Source: Pelagibacteraceae bacterium AG-404-N13 (GTDB lineage Bacteria; Pseudomonadota; Alphaproteobacteria; Pelagibacterales; Pelagibacteraceae). Taken from it: DNA of 62,902 bases. This document shows, one piece after another, positions 9,074 through 17,766 of the stretch (positions are counted from its first letter, which is position 1; the number at the start of each line of letters is the position of its first letter). Location: positions 1 through 62,902 of the forward strand of contig QCJD01000007.1 in the NCBI GenBank assembly GCA_003216255.1, given 5' to 3'. Below the pieces are notes generated by a model. That model was not told where the DNA came from and did not search any database. It saw only the letters and a list, made by a program, of their open reading frames with translations. A program made the translations under genes and the position numbers.

Positions 9074-10171
9074 ATGAAAAATATAAAAAAATCTTCAATA
9101 ATCATAACAATACTATCATTTTTAACCTTATTTACATCAGCAAATGCTGAAATTAAGGTTGTTGCATCAATTAAACCAATACATTCATTAGCAAGTTATC
9201 TAATGGATGGAGTAGCCAAACCTGATTTAATAGTTGATGGATACGCATCACCACATGGGTTTGCCATGAAGCCTTCGCATGCAAAAATGTTACAAGACGC
9301 TGACATTGTTTTTTGGGTAGGTGAGGATTTAGAAAATTTTTTAGAAAAACCATTAGATTCAATTGCAGCTAAAGCAGAAAAGATTGAGTTATTAGAAGTT
9401 AAAGGTTTAGTTAAGTTAAAATTCAGAGAGAGAAATATTTTTGATGACCATGACGATCATGATGATCATGGACACAAAAAAAAAGATGACCATGATGACC
9501 ATGATGACCATGCAAAAAAAGAAGATGGTCATAAAGAGGACGATCATGACGATCATGGACACAAAAAAAAAGATGATCATGATGACCACGACCATGATGA
9601 CCATGCAAAGAAAGAGGATGGTCATGACGATCACGATGATCATGATGGACATGAAGGACATCACCACGGTGAATTTGATCCACACATTTGGTTAGATCCA
9701 ATTAACGCAAAAGTGATTTTATTTGAAATGTCTAAACACTTAATTGAAAATGACCCAACAAATGAAACTACTTATAGAGCTAATTTAAGCAAGGCTTATA
9801 AAGAAATTGATAAACTTATAAATGATGTGACCACAGAATTAAATGAGAGTACTGCCTCGATTGTTTTTCATGATGCTTACCAATACTTTGAGAAAAGATT
9901 TAATGTAAATATATTAGGAGCATTTACAGTAAACACAGATGTATTACCCGGCGCGGAACAACTTTCAGAGATCAGAGAAGTAATTGAGCATGAGAAAGTT
10001 GCTTGTGTATTTTCTGAGCCTCAATTTAATCCTGATATTATTCAAGCTGTTGCAAAGGATATGAATATTAAGACAGGAATTGTAGATCCGTTAGGTGCAA
10101 CTTTAACTCCAGGAAAAAGCTTGTATTTTGATTTAATTAAAAATATGTCAAAATCTTTTAAAGGATGTTAA
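9074..10171 (+). CDS. znuA: Zinc ABC transporter substrate-binding protein ZnuA
   Basis: Periplasmic zinc-capture protein, 365 residues. A signal peptide ends near SANA/E (residue 25). Probable zinc ligands are H61 (SPHGFAMKPS), H204 (DPHIWLDP), H266 (FHDAYQYF) and an aspartate in GIVDPLGA. Between ligands 1 and 2 lies an unusually long acidic histidine-rich loop (residues ~124-198) built from two imperfect ~29-31-residue repeats of DDHDDHGHKKK and AKKEDGH units. The loop is much longer than in typical ZnuA. It is followed after 8 bases by the COG0523 GTPase gene, probably in one transcript under Zur control. Confidence 0.96.
   Translation: MKNIKKSSIIITILSFLTLFTSANAEIKVVASIKPIHSLASYLMDGVAKPDLIVDGYASPHGFAMKPSHAKMLQDADIVFWVGEDLENFLEKPLDSIAAKAEKIELLEVKGLVKLKFRERNIFDDHDDHDDHGHKKKDDHDDHDDHAKKEDGHKEDDHDDHGHKKKDDHDDHDHDDHAKKEDGHDDHDDHDGHEGHHHGEFDPHIWLDPINAKVILFEMSKHLIENDPTNETTYRANLSKAYKEIDKLINDVTTELNESTASIVFHDAYQYFEKRFNVNILGAFTVNTDVLPGAEQLSEIREVIEHEKVACVFSEPQFNPDIIQAVAKDMNIKTGIVDPLGATLTPGKSLYFDLIKNMSKSFKGC
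9443..9667 (+). repeat. Tandem repeat encoding the ZnuA His/Asp-rich loop
   Basis: Two imperfect DNA units of about 87-93 bases encode the histidine loop of ZnuA. HGHKKK recurs with a period of 29 codons and AKKEDGH with a period of 31. Each unit contains a run of nine A residues (9476-9484 and 9563-9571), which is a possible site of length change by slippage or unequal recombination. Confidence 0.85.
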
Positions 10172-10179
10172 ATTAATTA

Positions 10180-11154
10180 ATGGAAGAAGCAAACAAACAA
10201 GTTCCTGTTACAGTTTTAACAGGTTTTTTAGGTGCAGGAAAAACAACTCTTTTAAATAGAATATTAACCGAACAGCATGGAAAAAAATATGCTGTAATAG
10301 TTAATGAATTTGGAGAACAGGGCATTGATAACGATCTTGTAGTTGATGCTGATGAAGAAGTGTTTGAAATGAACAATGGTTGCATCTGTTGCACCGTAAG
10401 GGGAGATCTAATTCGTATTTTAAGTGGATTAATGAAGCGTGCAGACAAACTTGATGCAATAATAGTAGAGACTACTGGATTAGCCGATCCAGCCCCAGTT
10501 GCTCAAACATTTTTTGTCGACCAGGATGTTGCTGATCGTACAAAATTAGATGCAATTGTTACTGTTGCAGATGCTGTTCATTTAAGCTCTCAATTAACTG
10601 ATCATCACGAGGCTGAGGAACAAATTGCTTTTGCAGATGTCGTGTTACTTAATAAAATTGATCTTGTTGATGAAAGTGGATTAGAAGTTGTAAAAGAGAG
10701 AATTAAAAAGATTAATCCATTTGCTAAAATTATTAATACCACTAAATGTGGAGTCCCATTAAAAGAAATTCTTAATCTTGATGCATTTAGTTTAAAACGT
10801 GTCTTAGATGTTGAGCCTGATTTTCTTACATCAGATCATGATCACGAACATGACGATGATGTTACTAGCTTATCTTTTGTTTCTAACACCCCTTTGAATA
10901 TGGAAAAGTTTCAAGAATGGTTTGGCAATCTATTGCAAACCAAGGGTCAAGATATACTCAGAACTAAAGGCATTCTTGATTTTAAAGACCAAAGTGATCG
11001 ATACGTGTTTCAAGGTGTACATATGTTAATGGATGCTTCGCCAATGGGGAAATGGCCTGAAGGAAAAGAACGAAGTTCTCGTTTAGTTTTCATTGGTCGA
11101 AATCTTGAAAGTATGAACTTAAAAGAAGGATTTGAAAACTGTAAATCGGCATGA
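10180..11154 (+). CDS. COG0523 (CobW/ZNG1-type) GTPase, probable zinc metallochaperone
   Basis: G3E-family GTPase of 324 residues. The P-loop GFLGAGKTT (15-23), the metal-binding CxCC motif GCICC (C68, C70, C71), ETTGLADP and NKID (about residue 159) are all present. A short histidine/aspartate run (DHDHEHDDD) lies between the GTPase and the C-terminal CobW_C domain. Members near Zur-regulated genes insert zinc into client proteins under zinc starvation. The position directly after znuA supports that role over a cobalamin role. The end overlaps the WD40 gene start by four bases (ATGA). Confidence 0.9.
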   Translation: MEEANKQVPVTVLTGFLGAGKTTLLNRILTEQHGKKYAVIVNEFGEQGIDNDLVVDADEEVFEMNNGCICCTVRGDLIRILSGLMKRADKLDAIIVETTGLADPAPVAQTFFVDQDVADRTKLDAIVTVADAVHLSSQLTDHHEAEEQIAFADVVLLNKIDLVDESGLEVVKERIKKINPFAKIINTTKCGVPLKEILNLDAFSLKRVLDVEPDFLTSDHDHEHDDDVTSLSFVSNTPLNMEKFQEWFGNLLQTKGQDILRTKGILDFKDQSDRYVFQGVHMLMDASPMGKWPEGKERSSRLVFIGRNLESMNLKEGFENCKSA

Positions 11155-12209
11155 TAGCTGATACAAATGAATTCCCAGAATTAGATAAAACTAAATTTGA
11201 ACAAAGAGGAACTGAGTTTAAACTTGGTATACCTGTAATTAATGCTGTTTCAATTGGCAATTCTATAGCAGTTGGATTTGGAGATGGTACTGTAAGAATT
11301 TTTACATCTGGTCAATGTTCTGAACCAATAAAAGCACATAAAGGTATTGTTCTTTGCATGTCAAAAGATGGTGATCATATTTTAACTGGTGGAGATGACG
11401 GTCGATTTTTGAAAATTTCACTTGATGGAGAGATAAATGAAATTGGTAATTTTGGTACTCGTTGGGTAGACAATGTTACAGCAAATAATGGAAATTTGGT
11501 TTGTTCATCAGGAAAAATTGTTTATCTATGGTCTCCGAATAAAAAAGAACCAAAATTATTTGAGCATAATAGTACCATCGGAGGTATAGCATTTGATGCT
11601 AAAGGCAGAAGATTAGCAGTTTCTCGTTATGACGGAGTTACACTTTGGAAAAAAGATTATACCAATAAATGGGAATCTTCGAATTTGATTTTTAAGGGTT
11701 CTCATAACAAAGTAAGTTTTAGTCCAGATGGAAAATACTTGGTAACAACTATGCAAGAAAATTTAATTCGTTGCTGGCGTTTAAAAGATAATGTTGACTT
11801 TGCTATGTCAGGATACAATACAAAAGTTAAAAGTTTCGCATTCGTTGGTGAAACAAGTTATTTAGCAACCTCTGGAGCTTTAGGAATGGGTATAGCTGCT
11901 GCAATATGTTGGCCTTTTGATGGAGATGGACCAATGGGTCGTAAGCCTACCTGTCTTCAGTATTCAGGAAACAATCAAGTTACATTTGTAGAGCCGTTCC
12001 CTAGTGAGAAAGCTGTTTTTGCTGGTTTAAGCGATGGTTCTGTTTATTTATCAGAAATTGAAAAATCAAGTAATACAATCATCATTCGTAGCTTTACCGA
12101 GTCCGAAGTTACTTCAATTGCTGTTACTGAAGATTGCTCCAGTATATTAATTGGTGATATGGGAGGAAATATTTTATGGACATCAATATGGGATGAGAAA
12201 AAAAGTTAA
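11151..12209 (+). CDS. WD40-repeat protein linked to the COG0523 GTPase
   Basis: A 352-residue cytoplasmic protein (no signal peptide) with about six to seven WD40-like blades, for example GFGDGTVRIF, TGGDDGRFLKI, VSRYDGVTLW, FSPDGKYLVTT and AGLSDGSVYLSEI. Such propellers act as binding platforms and have no catalytic residues. The ATGA overlap with the GTPase gene implies coupled translation, so it may be a partner of the zinc chaperone or of its client. Exact function unknown; family and fold are clear. Confidence 0.88.
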   Translation: MIADTNEFPELDKTKFEQRGTEFKLGIPVINAVSIGNSIAVGFGDGTVRIFTSGQCSEPIKAHKGIVLCMSKDGDHILTGGDDGRFLKISLDGEINEIGNFGTRWVDNVTANNGNLVCSSGKIVYLWSPNKKEPKLFEHNSTIGGIAFDAKGRRLAVSRYDGVTLWKKDYTNKWESSNLIFKGSHNKVSFSPDGKYLVTTMQENLIRCWRLKDNVDFAMSGYNTKVKSFAFVGETSYLATSGALGMGIAAAICWPFDGDGPMGRKPTCLQYSGNNQVTFVEPFPSEKAVFAGLSDGSVYLSEIEKSSNTIIIRSFTESEVTSIAVTEDCSSILIGDMGGNILWTSIWDEKKS

Positions 12210-12212
12210 ATT

Positions 12213-12476
12213 ATGTTTAATAAAAAAAAACCAAATCCTGAAATTATAAGAAATTTAAAAAAAATTTTTTCAAATGAAAATCAAATTCCAGATACATCAA
12301 TTTTAAGTATTGCAGAATTAACCTGTCATGAACCTAATTGTCCACCTATTGAGACAATTATAACCGAAAGGGCAATGGATGGGAAAGTAAGAAATTGGCG
12401 TATTGGAAAACCAATTAATGAAATTTTAGAATCAGATATTGTTAACTTGACCAACTCCCATAATCATAGTCACTAA
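12213..12476 (+). CDS. Small conserved protein with CHEPNCPPIET motif
   Basis: An 87-residue soluble protein starting three bases after the WD40 gene. Its centre carries TCHEPNCPPIETIITER, with two cysteines and a histidine that could bind metal, and it ends in a histidine tail (NSHNHSH). I recall similar small proteins beside COG0523 GTPases in other alphaproteobacteria, but cannot name a family. Gene order and the putative ligands suggest a zinc-handling role together with the GTPase and WD40 protein; this is inference. Confidence 0.8.
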   Translation: MFNKKKPNPEIIRNLKKIFSNENQIPDTSILSIAELTCHEPNCPPIETIITERAMDGKVRNWRIGKPINEILESDIVNLTNSHNHSH

Positions 12477-12523
12477 AATAATTTAAATTGCACTTTAGGC
12501 ATAAATAATATTTAATATTATAT

Positions 12524-13522
12524 ATGGCTACAGTTTCTTTAACTTTAGATGAGATATTTGATTTAGCAAAAACAACCTTATTAGCTAATGGATGTGATGA
12601 TGAAACAGCTTCAATTCTATCCAATCTAATTAGAAATGCTGAAAGGGATGGTTCTTTATCTCATGGATTATTTAGATTACCAGCTTATGTTTCTGGACTT
12701 AAAAGCGGGAAGATCAATGGAAAAGGTAAACCAGAAATAGAAAAAATTTCTTCATCTGTTATTAAGGTTCATGGAAATAATTGTTTGGCACCAGTAGTAT
12801 TAAACAAAGGCTTGCCAGAACTAAGCAAAGCTGCAAAAGAAAATGGTGTTGCAGTATTAGCCATTAATAATTCTCATCATATGGCTGCTATGTGGCCTGA
12901 AACAGAAAAATTAGCAGAAGATGGCCTGGTAGCTTTTGCATGTACATCCTATAAGCCAGCTGTAGCTCCAGCAGGAGCAATTAAACCTCTTTTTGGAACA
13001 AATCCAATTTCATTTGCTTGGCCTAGACAAGGAAAAACTCCAGTTGTGTATGATATGGCTACTGCATCAATGGCAATGGGTGAAGTACAGGTTGCTAAAA
13101 GAGAAGGGCATAAAGTTCCATTAGGTACAGGTCTTACAAAAGATGGAAAAGCAACTACAGATCCTGGAGAAATAGCTGATGGTGGTGTCTTATTACCTTT
13201 TGGTGGTTACAAAGGTTCAGCAATAGCAATGATGGTAGAATTAATGGCAGGTGCTTTGGTAGGTGATAATTTTAGTTATGAAACAGCAGCTAAAGATACT
13301 AATGATGGTGGACCACCAAGTGGTGGTGAATTTATTTTAGCAATTAGTCCTGAAAAAACCGCAGGAACTAACTGGCAAAAACATTCTGAAGAATTTTTTG
13401 AAAAAATGAAATCAATGGGCGAAGTAAGATTACCTGGTGAAAGACGTCATAAAAATAGATTAGATACAGGCCCAAGAAATATTAATGAAGAATTAGTTAA
13501 TAAAATTAAATCTTTAAGTTAA
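12524..13522 (+). CDS. dpkA: Ldh2/MDH2-family NAD(P)H reductase, probably delta1-piperideine/pyrroline-2-carboxylate reductase
   Basis: A 332-residue oxidoreductase of the malate/L-lactate/sulfolactate dehydrogenase family. The NNSHHMAAMWPE block, the VAPAGAIKPLFGTNPISFAWP block and the C-terminal RLPGERR are close to those of Pseudomonas DpkA, which reduces cyclic imino acids to L-pipecolate or L-proline. Ordinary malate or lactate dehydrogenase activity cannot be excluded from sequence. It lies 47 bases after the zinc cluster and converges on xthA, overlapping its end by 9 bases. Confidence 0.82.
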   Translation: MATVSLTLDEIFDLAKTTLLANGCDDETASILSNLIRNAERDGSLSHGLFRLPAYVSGLKSGKINGKGKPEIEKISSSVIKVHGNNCLAPVVLNKGLPELSKAAKENGVAVLAINNSHHMAAMWPETEKLAEDGLVAFACTSYKPAVAPAGAIKPLFGTNPISFAWPRQGKTPVVYDMATASMAMGEVQVAKREGHKVPLGTGLTKDGKATTDPGEIADGGVLLPFGGYKGSAIAMMVELMAGALVGDNFSYETAAKDTNDGGPPSGGEFILAISPEKTAGTNWQKHSEEFFEKMKSMGEVRLPGERRHKNRLDTGPRNINEELVNKIKSLS

Positions 13523-14290
13523 TTCAATTTCAATTGGTGTATGGTCTGAAGGTTTAGTTCTTCCTCTAGGATATTTGTTTATTTTAACATCCTTAACTAT
13601 ATTAATTAAAGAATTGGAAACTAAAAAATGATCAATTCTCATTCCATTGTTTTTTTGCCAAGCACCACTAGTATAATCCCAAAATGTATAACCTTCATTA
13701 TCTGGGAATTTATGTCTGTAAGCATCGTGAAATCCAAGATTTATAATCTCTCTTAATCTTTTTCTTATTTCTAATCTAAATAAAGCATCGTTTTCATAAT
13801 TTTTTGGGTTATGCACATCCTCAGCTGCAGGTATAATATTAAAATCACCTCCTATAATTATATTTTCATTTTTTTTTAATATTTTTTTTAATGTTTTAAT
13901 TAAGCTATCCAGCCAATAAATTTTATAATCATATTTTTCTGTATCAACAGGATTACCATTTGGTGTGTAAATATTAATTATTTGTATACTTTTAGATTTA
14001 TGTTTTAAATCTGCAGTAATAATCCTTGATTGTTTTAATTTATCTTTAAAAATATCATTTTGGATATTTGAAAGTTTTTTTTTAGAAACAATTGCAACGC
14101 CATTATAACTTTTTTGACCAAAGACATAGTTTTCATAATTTAATTTTTTTAGATCATCAAAAGGGTATGTTTCATTAGGAGTTTTGATTTCCTGCATCAT
14201 TATTACGTCAGGACTAAATTTTTTTATGTATTCTTTTATGTTTTCAATTCTAGCTCTTATAGAATTTACATTCCATGAACTAATTATCAT
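13514..14290 (-). CDS. xthA: Exodeoxyribonuclease III / AP endonuclease
   Basis: Metal-dependent base-excision repair enzyme, 258 residues. Motifs are SSWNVNSIRARI at the N-terminus, MMQEIK (catalytic Glu), IINIYTPNG, GGDFNI, and the final SDHTPIEIEL. An upstream ATG in frame (14320) would add MWLWRFLLAL, but that lies within the preceding gene. The start at 14290 gives the family N-terminus and a TAATG overlap with the ErpA-type gene, so it is preferred. Confidence 0.95.
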   Translation of the reverse strand: MIISSWNVNSIRARIENIKEYIKKFSPDVIMMQEIKTPNETYPFDDLKKLNYENYVFGQKSYNGVAIVSKKKLSNIQNDIFKDKLKQSRIITADLKHKSKSIQIINIYTPNGNPVDTEKYDYKIYWLDSLIKTLKKILKKNENIIIGGDFNIIPAAEDVHNPKNYENDALFRLEIRKRLREIINLGFHDAYRHKFPDNEGYTFWDYTSGAWQKNNGMRIDHFLVSNSLINIVKDVKINKYPRGRTKPSDHTPIEIELT

Positions 14291-14607
14291 TAAAGCGAGA
14301 AGGAAACGCCACAGCCACAAGAAGATTTACTTTGTGGGTTATTTATTTTAAATGAATCTCCAATTAATTCCTTAACGAAATCAACTTCAGATCCTTTCAA
14401 CAAATCTGCAGATGCTTTATCTATTAAAATGTTTTCATGACACAAATCATCATCATTTTTTGAACTATCAAATGAAAAATCATATTGAAATCCCGAGCAT
14501 CCACCACCTTTTATAGCGATTCTGAAAAAAGAACCTTTCTCCTTAGAAGACAGGAGATGGTTTATTTGATTTATTGCATTATCTGTAAATTTAATTTCTT
14601 TAATCAT
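14290..14607 (-). CDS. erpA: A-type Fe-S carrier protein (ErpA/IscA family)
   Basis: A 105-residue HesB/IscA-family carrier that receives and transfers iron-sulfur clusters. The three conserved cysteines are present: C37 in GGGCSGF and C97/C99 in SCGCG near the C-terminus. The isolated position beside xthA rather than in a suf or isc operon fits ErpA, but IscA/SufA cannot be separated on sequence alone. Confidence 0.9.
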   Translation of the reverse strand: MIKEIKFTDNAINQINHLLSSKEKGSFFRIAIKGGGCSGFQYDFSFDSSKNDDDLCHENILIDKASADLLKGSEVDFVKELIGDSFKINNPQSKSSCGCGVSFSL

Positions 14608-14657
14608 GTTTTAACACTGATATTACTAATATAATTATATTTTACCATTTTTAAAGA

Positions 14658-15776
14658 ATGAAAAATTATTCAAAATTAGGATTATTTAAAAGCAAGGGTA
14701 GATTAAATAATGAACCAAGAAATAAGTATAGAAGTCCTTTTCAAAGAGATAGGGATAGAATAATCCATTCAGCATCCTTTCGAAGGCTTAAACACAAGAC
14801 CCAGGTATTTGTTAATACAGAGGGAGATCATTATAGAACTAGAATTACTCACTCTATTGAAGTTGCGCAAATAGCAAGATCTATAGCAAAGTATTTAAAT
14901 TTAAATGATGATTTAGCTGAAACTTTAAGTTTAGCTCATGATCTCGGGCACACTCCTTTTGGTCATGCAGGAGAATTTGCCTTAAATGATTGTATGATAA
15001 AACATGGTGGATTTGATCATAATTTACAAACGCTTAGGATAGTTATGTTTTTAGAAAATAAATATCTAAAATTTAAGGGATTAAATCTTACAGTTGAAAC
15101 TTTAGATGGACTTTTAAAGCACAATGGACCCTTTAAAGATTTTAGTAAACTTGATTCTATTATTGGTACAAAAAACTTTAAAAATAAAATTAATTTTCAT
15201 CATAACACTTCTTTAGAAGCCCAAATTGCAAGTATTTCTGATGATGTGGCTTATAATAATCATGATATACAAGATGGAATTAAAGCTAAATTATTTAGCC
15301 TAAATGAATTAATTGAAATTAATTTTTTTAAAGAAATATATAATTCTTACAAAAAAAATATTAAAAGAGACAATAAAGAAATTATTATTTATCAAATTAT
15401 TAGAGATTCTATTAATTTAATGGTCAAAGATATAATTAAAAACTCAATTAAAAATATTAAAGAAAATAATATAAAAAAAATATCAGATATTCAAAAAAAT
15501 AAAAAACAAACTGTAATATTCTCAAAAAAATTTTTATCTATTGAAAAAGAAATTAAACAATTTTTAAAAACTAAAATGTATAATAATAAGAGTGTTTTAA
15601 TTAAAAATAATAATGGTAAAAAAGTTATTAAAAAACTTTTCAAAATGATTACTAATCAACCAAGAAAATTTATTAAAGTATCAGATTTGAAAACAGATCA
15701 ATACAGATCGATTTCAGATTATATTTCGGGCATGACTGATAGATTTGCAATTCAACTTTATAAATCATCAATATGA
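14658..15776 (+). CDS. dgt: dGTP triphosphohydrolase-like protein
   Basis: HD-domain nucleotide hydrolase of 372 residues that converts dGTP (or other dNTPs) to the nucleoside and triphosphate. The HD signature is visible: TRITHSIEVAQIARSI, then SLAHDLGHTPFGHAGE, and later SDDVAYNNHDIQDG. The C-terminal half is lysine/asparagine rich. It overlaps argS by four bases (ATGA), the common alphaproteobacterial arrangement. Confidence 0.94.
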   Translation: MKNYSKLGLFKSKGRLNNEPRNKYRSPFQRDRDRIIHSASFRRLKHKTQVFVNTEGDHYRTRITHSIEVAQIARSIAKYLNLNDDLAETLSLAHDLGHTPFGHAGEFALNDCMIKHGGFDHNLQTLRIVMFLENKYLKFKGLNLTVETLDGLLKHNGPFKDFSKLDSIIGTKNFKNKINFHHNTSLEAQIASISDDVAYNNHDIQDGIKAKLFSLNELIEINFFKEIYNSYKKNIKRDNKEIIIYQIIRDSINLMVKDIIKNSIKNIKENNIKKISDIQKNKKQTVIFSKKFLSIEKEIKQFLKTKMYNNKSVLIKNNNGKKVIKKLFKMITNQPRKFIKVSDLKTDQYRSISDYISGMTDRFAIQLYKSSI

Positions 15777-17503
15777 ATATTTTTGAAATATATCTAAATA
15801 AAATTTTAGATTTAATTAAAAAAGCAAATCAAGATGATATAATAGAGTTGCCAGAAAATTTATCAGGTATTAACGTTGATATACCCCCATCTAAATATAA
15901 TTGTGATATGTCAACAAATGTTGCTATGGTTTTATCAAAACCAAATAAAAAATCTCCTATAGAATTAGCAGAAATTATTGCAAATATTATAAAATCTGAT
16001 GATGAAAATATTGATGAAATAAAAGTAGAAAAGCCTGGTTTTATAAATCTAAAGTTTAAAAAAATTTTTTGGAATAACTTTCTTAAAAATATTATTAATC
16101 AAAATAATTATGGATCAATAAATTCAATAAATTCAAAAAAGTATTTAGTAGAATTTGTATCTGCAAATCCTACTGGACCTCTACATGTAGGTCATTGTCG
16201 AGGTGCTATTTTAGGTGATGTTATATCTAATTTATTAAAATTTAATAATCATATAGTAACAAAAGAATATTATGTTAATGATTATGGAAACCAGATTATC
16301 TATTTTACAAAATCTATTTATTTTAGAATCCGTGAAATTTTACATAAAGAAAAATTTCCAGTTGATAATAAAGATCTTTATCCAGGAGACTATCTAATTG
16401 ATATTGCAAAAAATATAATTGAACAAAATCCTAATTTTGAGTTTGATAACTTTGATAAAATATCAAAAGAACTAACAAAATTATCAGTCCAAGAGTCCAT
16501 TAAATTGATTAAATTTAATTTAAATAATTTAGGTATTTCTCATGATAATTTTGCAAGTGAAACTGAGATAGTTTTAAATAATGAAGTTGAACAGGTTGTT
16601 GATAAATTAAAAAAAGATAAATTTGTTTATTTAGGTAAAATTAAAGCACCAGAGGGTGAAGAATCTAAAAACTGGGTTGAAAGAGAGCAATTACTTTTTA
16701 AATCTACTGATTTTGGTGATGATAAAGATAGAGCTTTACAAAAAAACGATAAGTCTTGGACATACTTTGCAAGCGATGTTGCTTATCATAATACAAAATT
16801 AAAAAGAAATTTTGATGTACTTATAAATATTTTGGGCGCTGATCACGCTGGCTATATTAAAAGAATTACATCAGTAGTTGAAGCTCTTTCTGGAGAAAAA
16901 AATAAATTAGTTTGTAAAGTTAGCCAACTTGTTAAATTAATTAAAGACGGCAAACCTTTCAAAATGTCCAAAAGAAAAGGTGACTATATAACCGTTGAAG
17001 ATTTAATTAGCGAAGTGGGCAAAGATGCTACAAGATTTATAATGCTAAATAGAAGCAATGATGCAGAACTAGATTTTGATTTTACGAAGGTTAAAGAAAA
17101 GTCTAAAGATAATCCCTTATATTATGTTCAGTATTGTTATGCACGGATTTCATCAGTATTTAGAAATTTAAATAGAAATATAAATGACAATATTGAAATA
17201 ACTAATTATGATTTTAAATTTAATGATGATGAAATAAAAATTTTTCAAAAAATATCTCAATGGCCTAAATGTATAGATATAGCAACATCTAAGTTAGAGC
17301 CTCACAGAATACCGGTTTATCTTTATGAGTTAGCATCTGAATTTCATTCTTATTGGAATATGGGTAGGAACGATGAAACAAAAAGATTTATAGAAAAAGA
17401 TAATACAATCAAAGACGAAAAAATTATATTTTTAAAAACTGTTTCCAATGTAATTAAAAGTGGAATGAATATTATTGGTGTTGAAACTCCTGAGAAAATG
17501 TAA
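15773..17503 (+). CDS. argS: Arginine--tRNA ligase
   Basis: Class I synthetase for tRNA-Arg, 576 residues. It has the ArgRS signature SANPTGPLHVGHCRGA (HIGH variant), a KMSKRKGDYITVEDLI loop and the DALR anticodon-binding C-terminus. An N-terminal additional domain precedes the core. It is coupled by TAATG to the next small gene. Confidence 0.98.
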   Translation: MNIFEIYLNKILDLIKKANQDDIIELPENLSGINVDIPPSKYNCDMSTNVAMVLSKPNKKSPIELAEIIANIIKSDDENIDEIKVEKPGFINLKFKKIFWNNFLKNIINQNNYGSINSINSKKYLVEFVSANPTGPLHVGHCRGAILGDVISNLLKFNNHIVTKEYYVNDYGNQIIYFTKSIYFRIREILHKEKFPVDNKDLYPGDYLIDIAKNIIEQNPNFEFDNFDKISKELTKLSVQESIKLIKFNLNNLGISHDNFASETEIVLNNEVEQVVDKLKKDKFVYLGKIKAPEGEESKNWVEREQLLFKSTDFGDDKDRALQKNDKSWTYFASDVAYHNTKLKRNFDVLINILGADHAGYIKRITSVVEALSGEKNKLVCKVSQLVKLIKDGKPFKMSKRKGDYITVEDLISEVGKDATRFIMLNRSNDAELDFDFTKVKEKSKDNPLYYVQYCYARISSVFRNLNRNINDNIEITNYDFKFNDDEIKIFQKISQWPKCIDIATSKLEPHRIPVYLYELASEFHSYWNMGRNDETKRFIEKDNTIKDEKIIFLKTVSNVIKSGMNIIGVETPEKM

Positions 17504-17766
17504 TGTTTAAAGAAATAAAATATTTATTTTTTGTTATTGTTATTTTTTTTTTCATCTTCTTTACTGTAAGGTTTTACTTTTCGGACGAGAATTTAAAAAA
17601 ATCTTATAGATCAATATCACAATTAGATGAAAAGATTAAAGAATCAGAAAAGCATCTAATCATGCTTAATAATAACACTGATAACATTATTGAATTTGTT
17701 GAGTATAAAAATGATAAAAAAATAAAAAAATTTTCTTTTTGGGAACTTATCTATAATGATGAATAA
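17503..17766 (+). CDS. Small single-pass membrane protein in the argS-nagZ slot
   Basis: An 87-residue protein with one N-terminal transmembrane helix (about residues 6-25) and a short charged, probably coiled-coil tail. In many alphaproteobacteria a longer SPOR-domain protein lies between argS and nagZ. This gene occupies the same slot but has no visible SPOR domain, so it may be a reduced remnant or a replacement. It overlaps nagZ by 11 bases. Function unknown. Confidence 0.8.
   Translation: MFKEIKYLFFVIVIFFFIFFTVRFYFSDENLKKSYRSISQLDEKIKESEKHLIMLNNNTDNIIEFVEYKNDKKIKKFSFWELIYNDE

Noticed and set aside
9416-9701. Overlapping His-rich or Met-rich reading frames on both strands of the ZnuA repeat
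   Set aside because: They are frame shadows of the GATCAT/GACCAT repeat that encodes the ZnuA loop.
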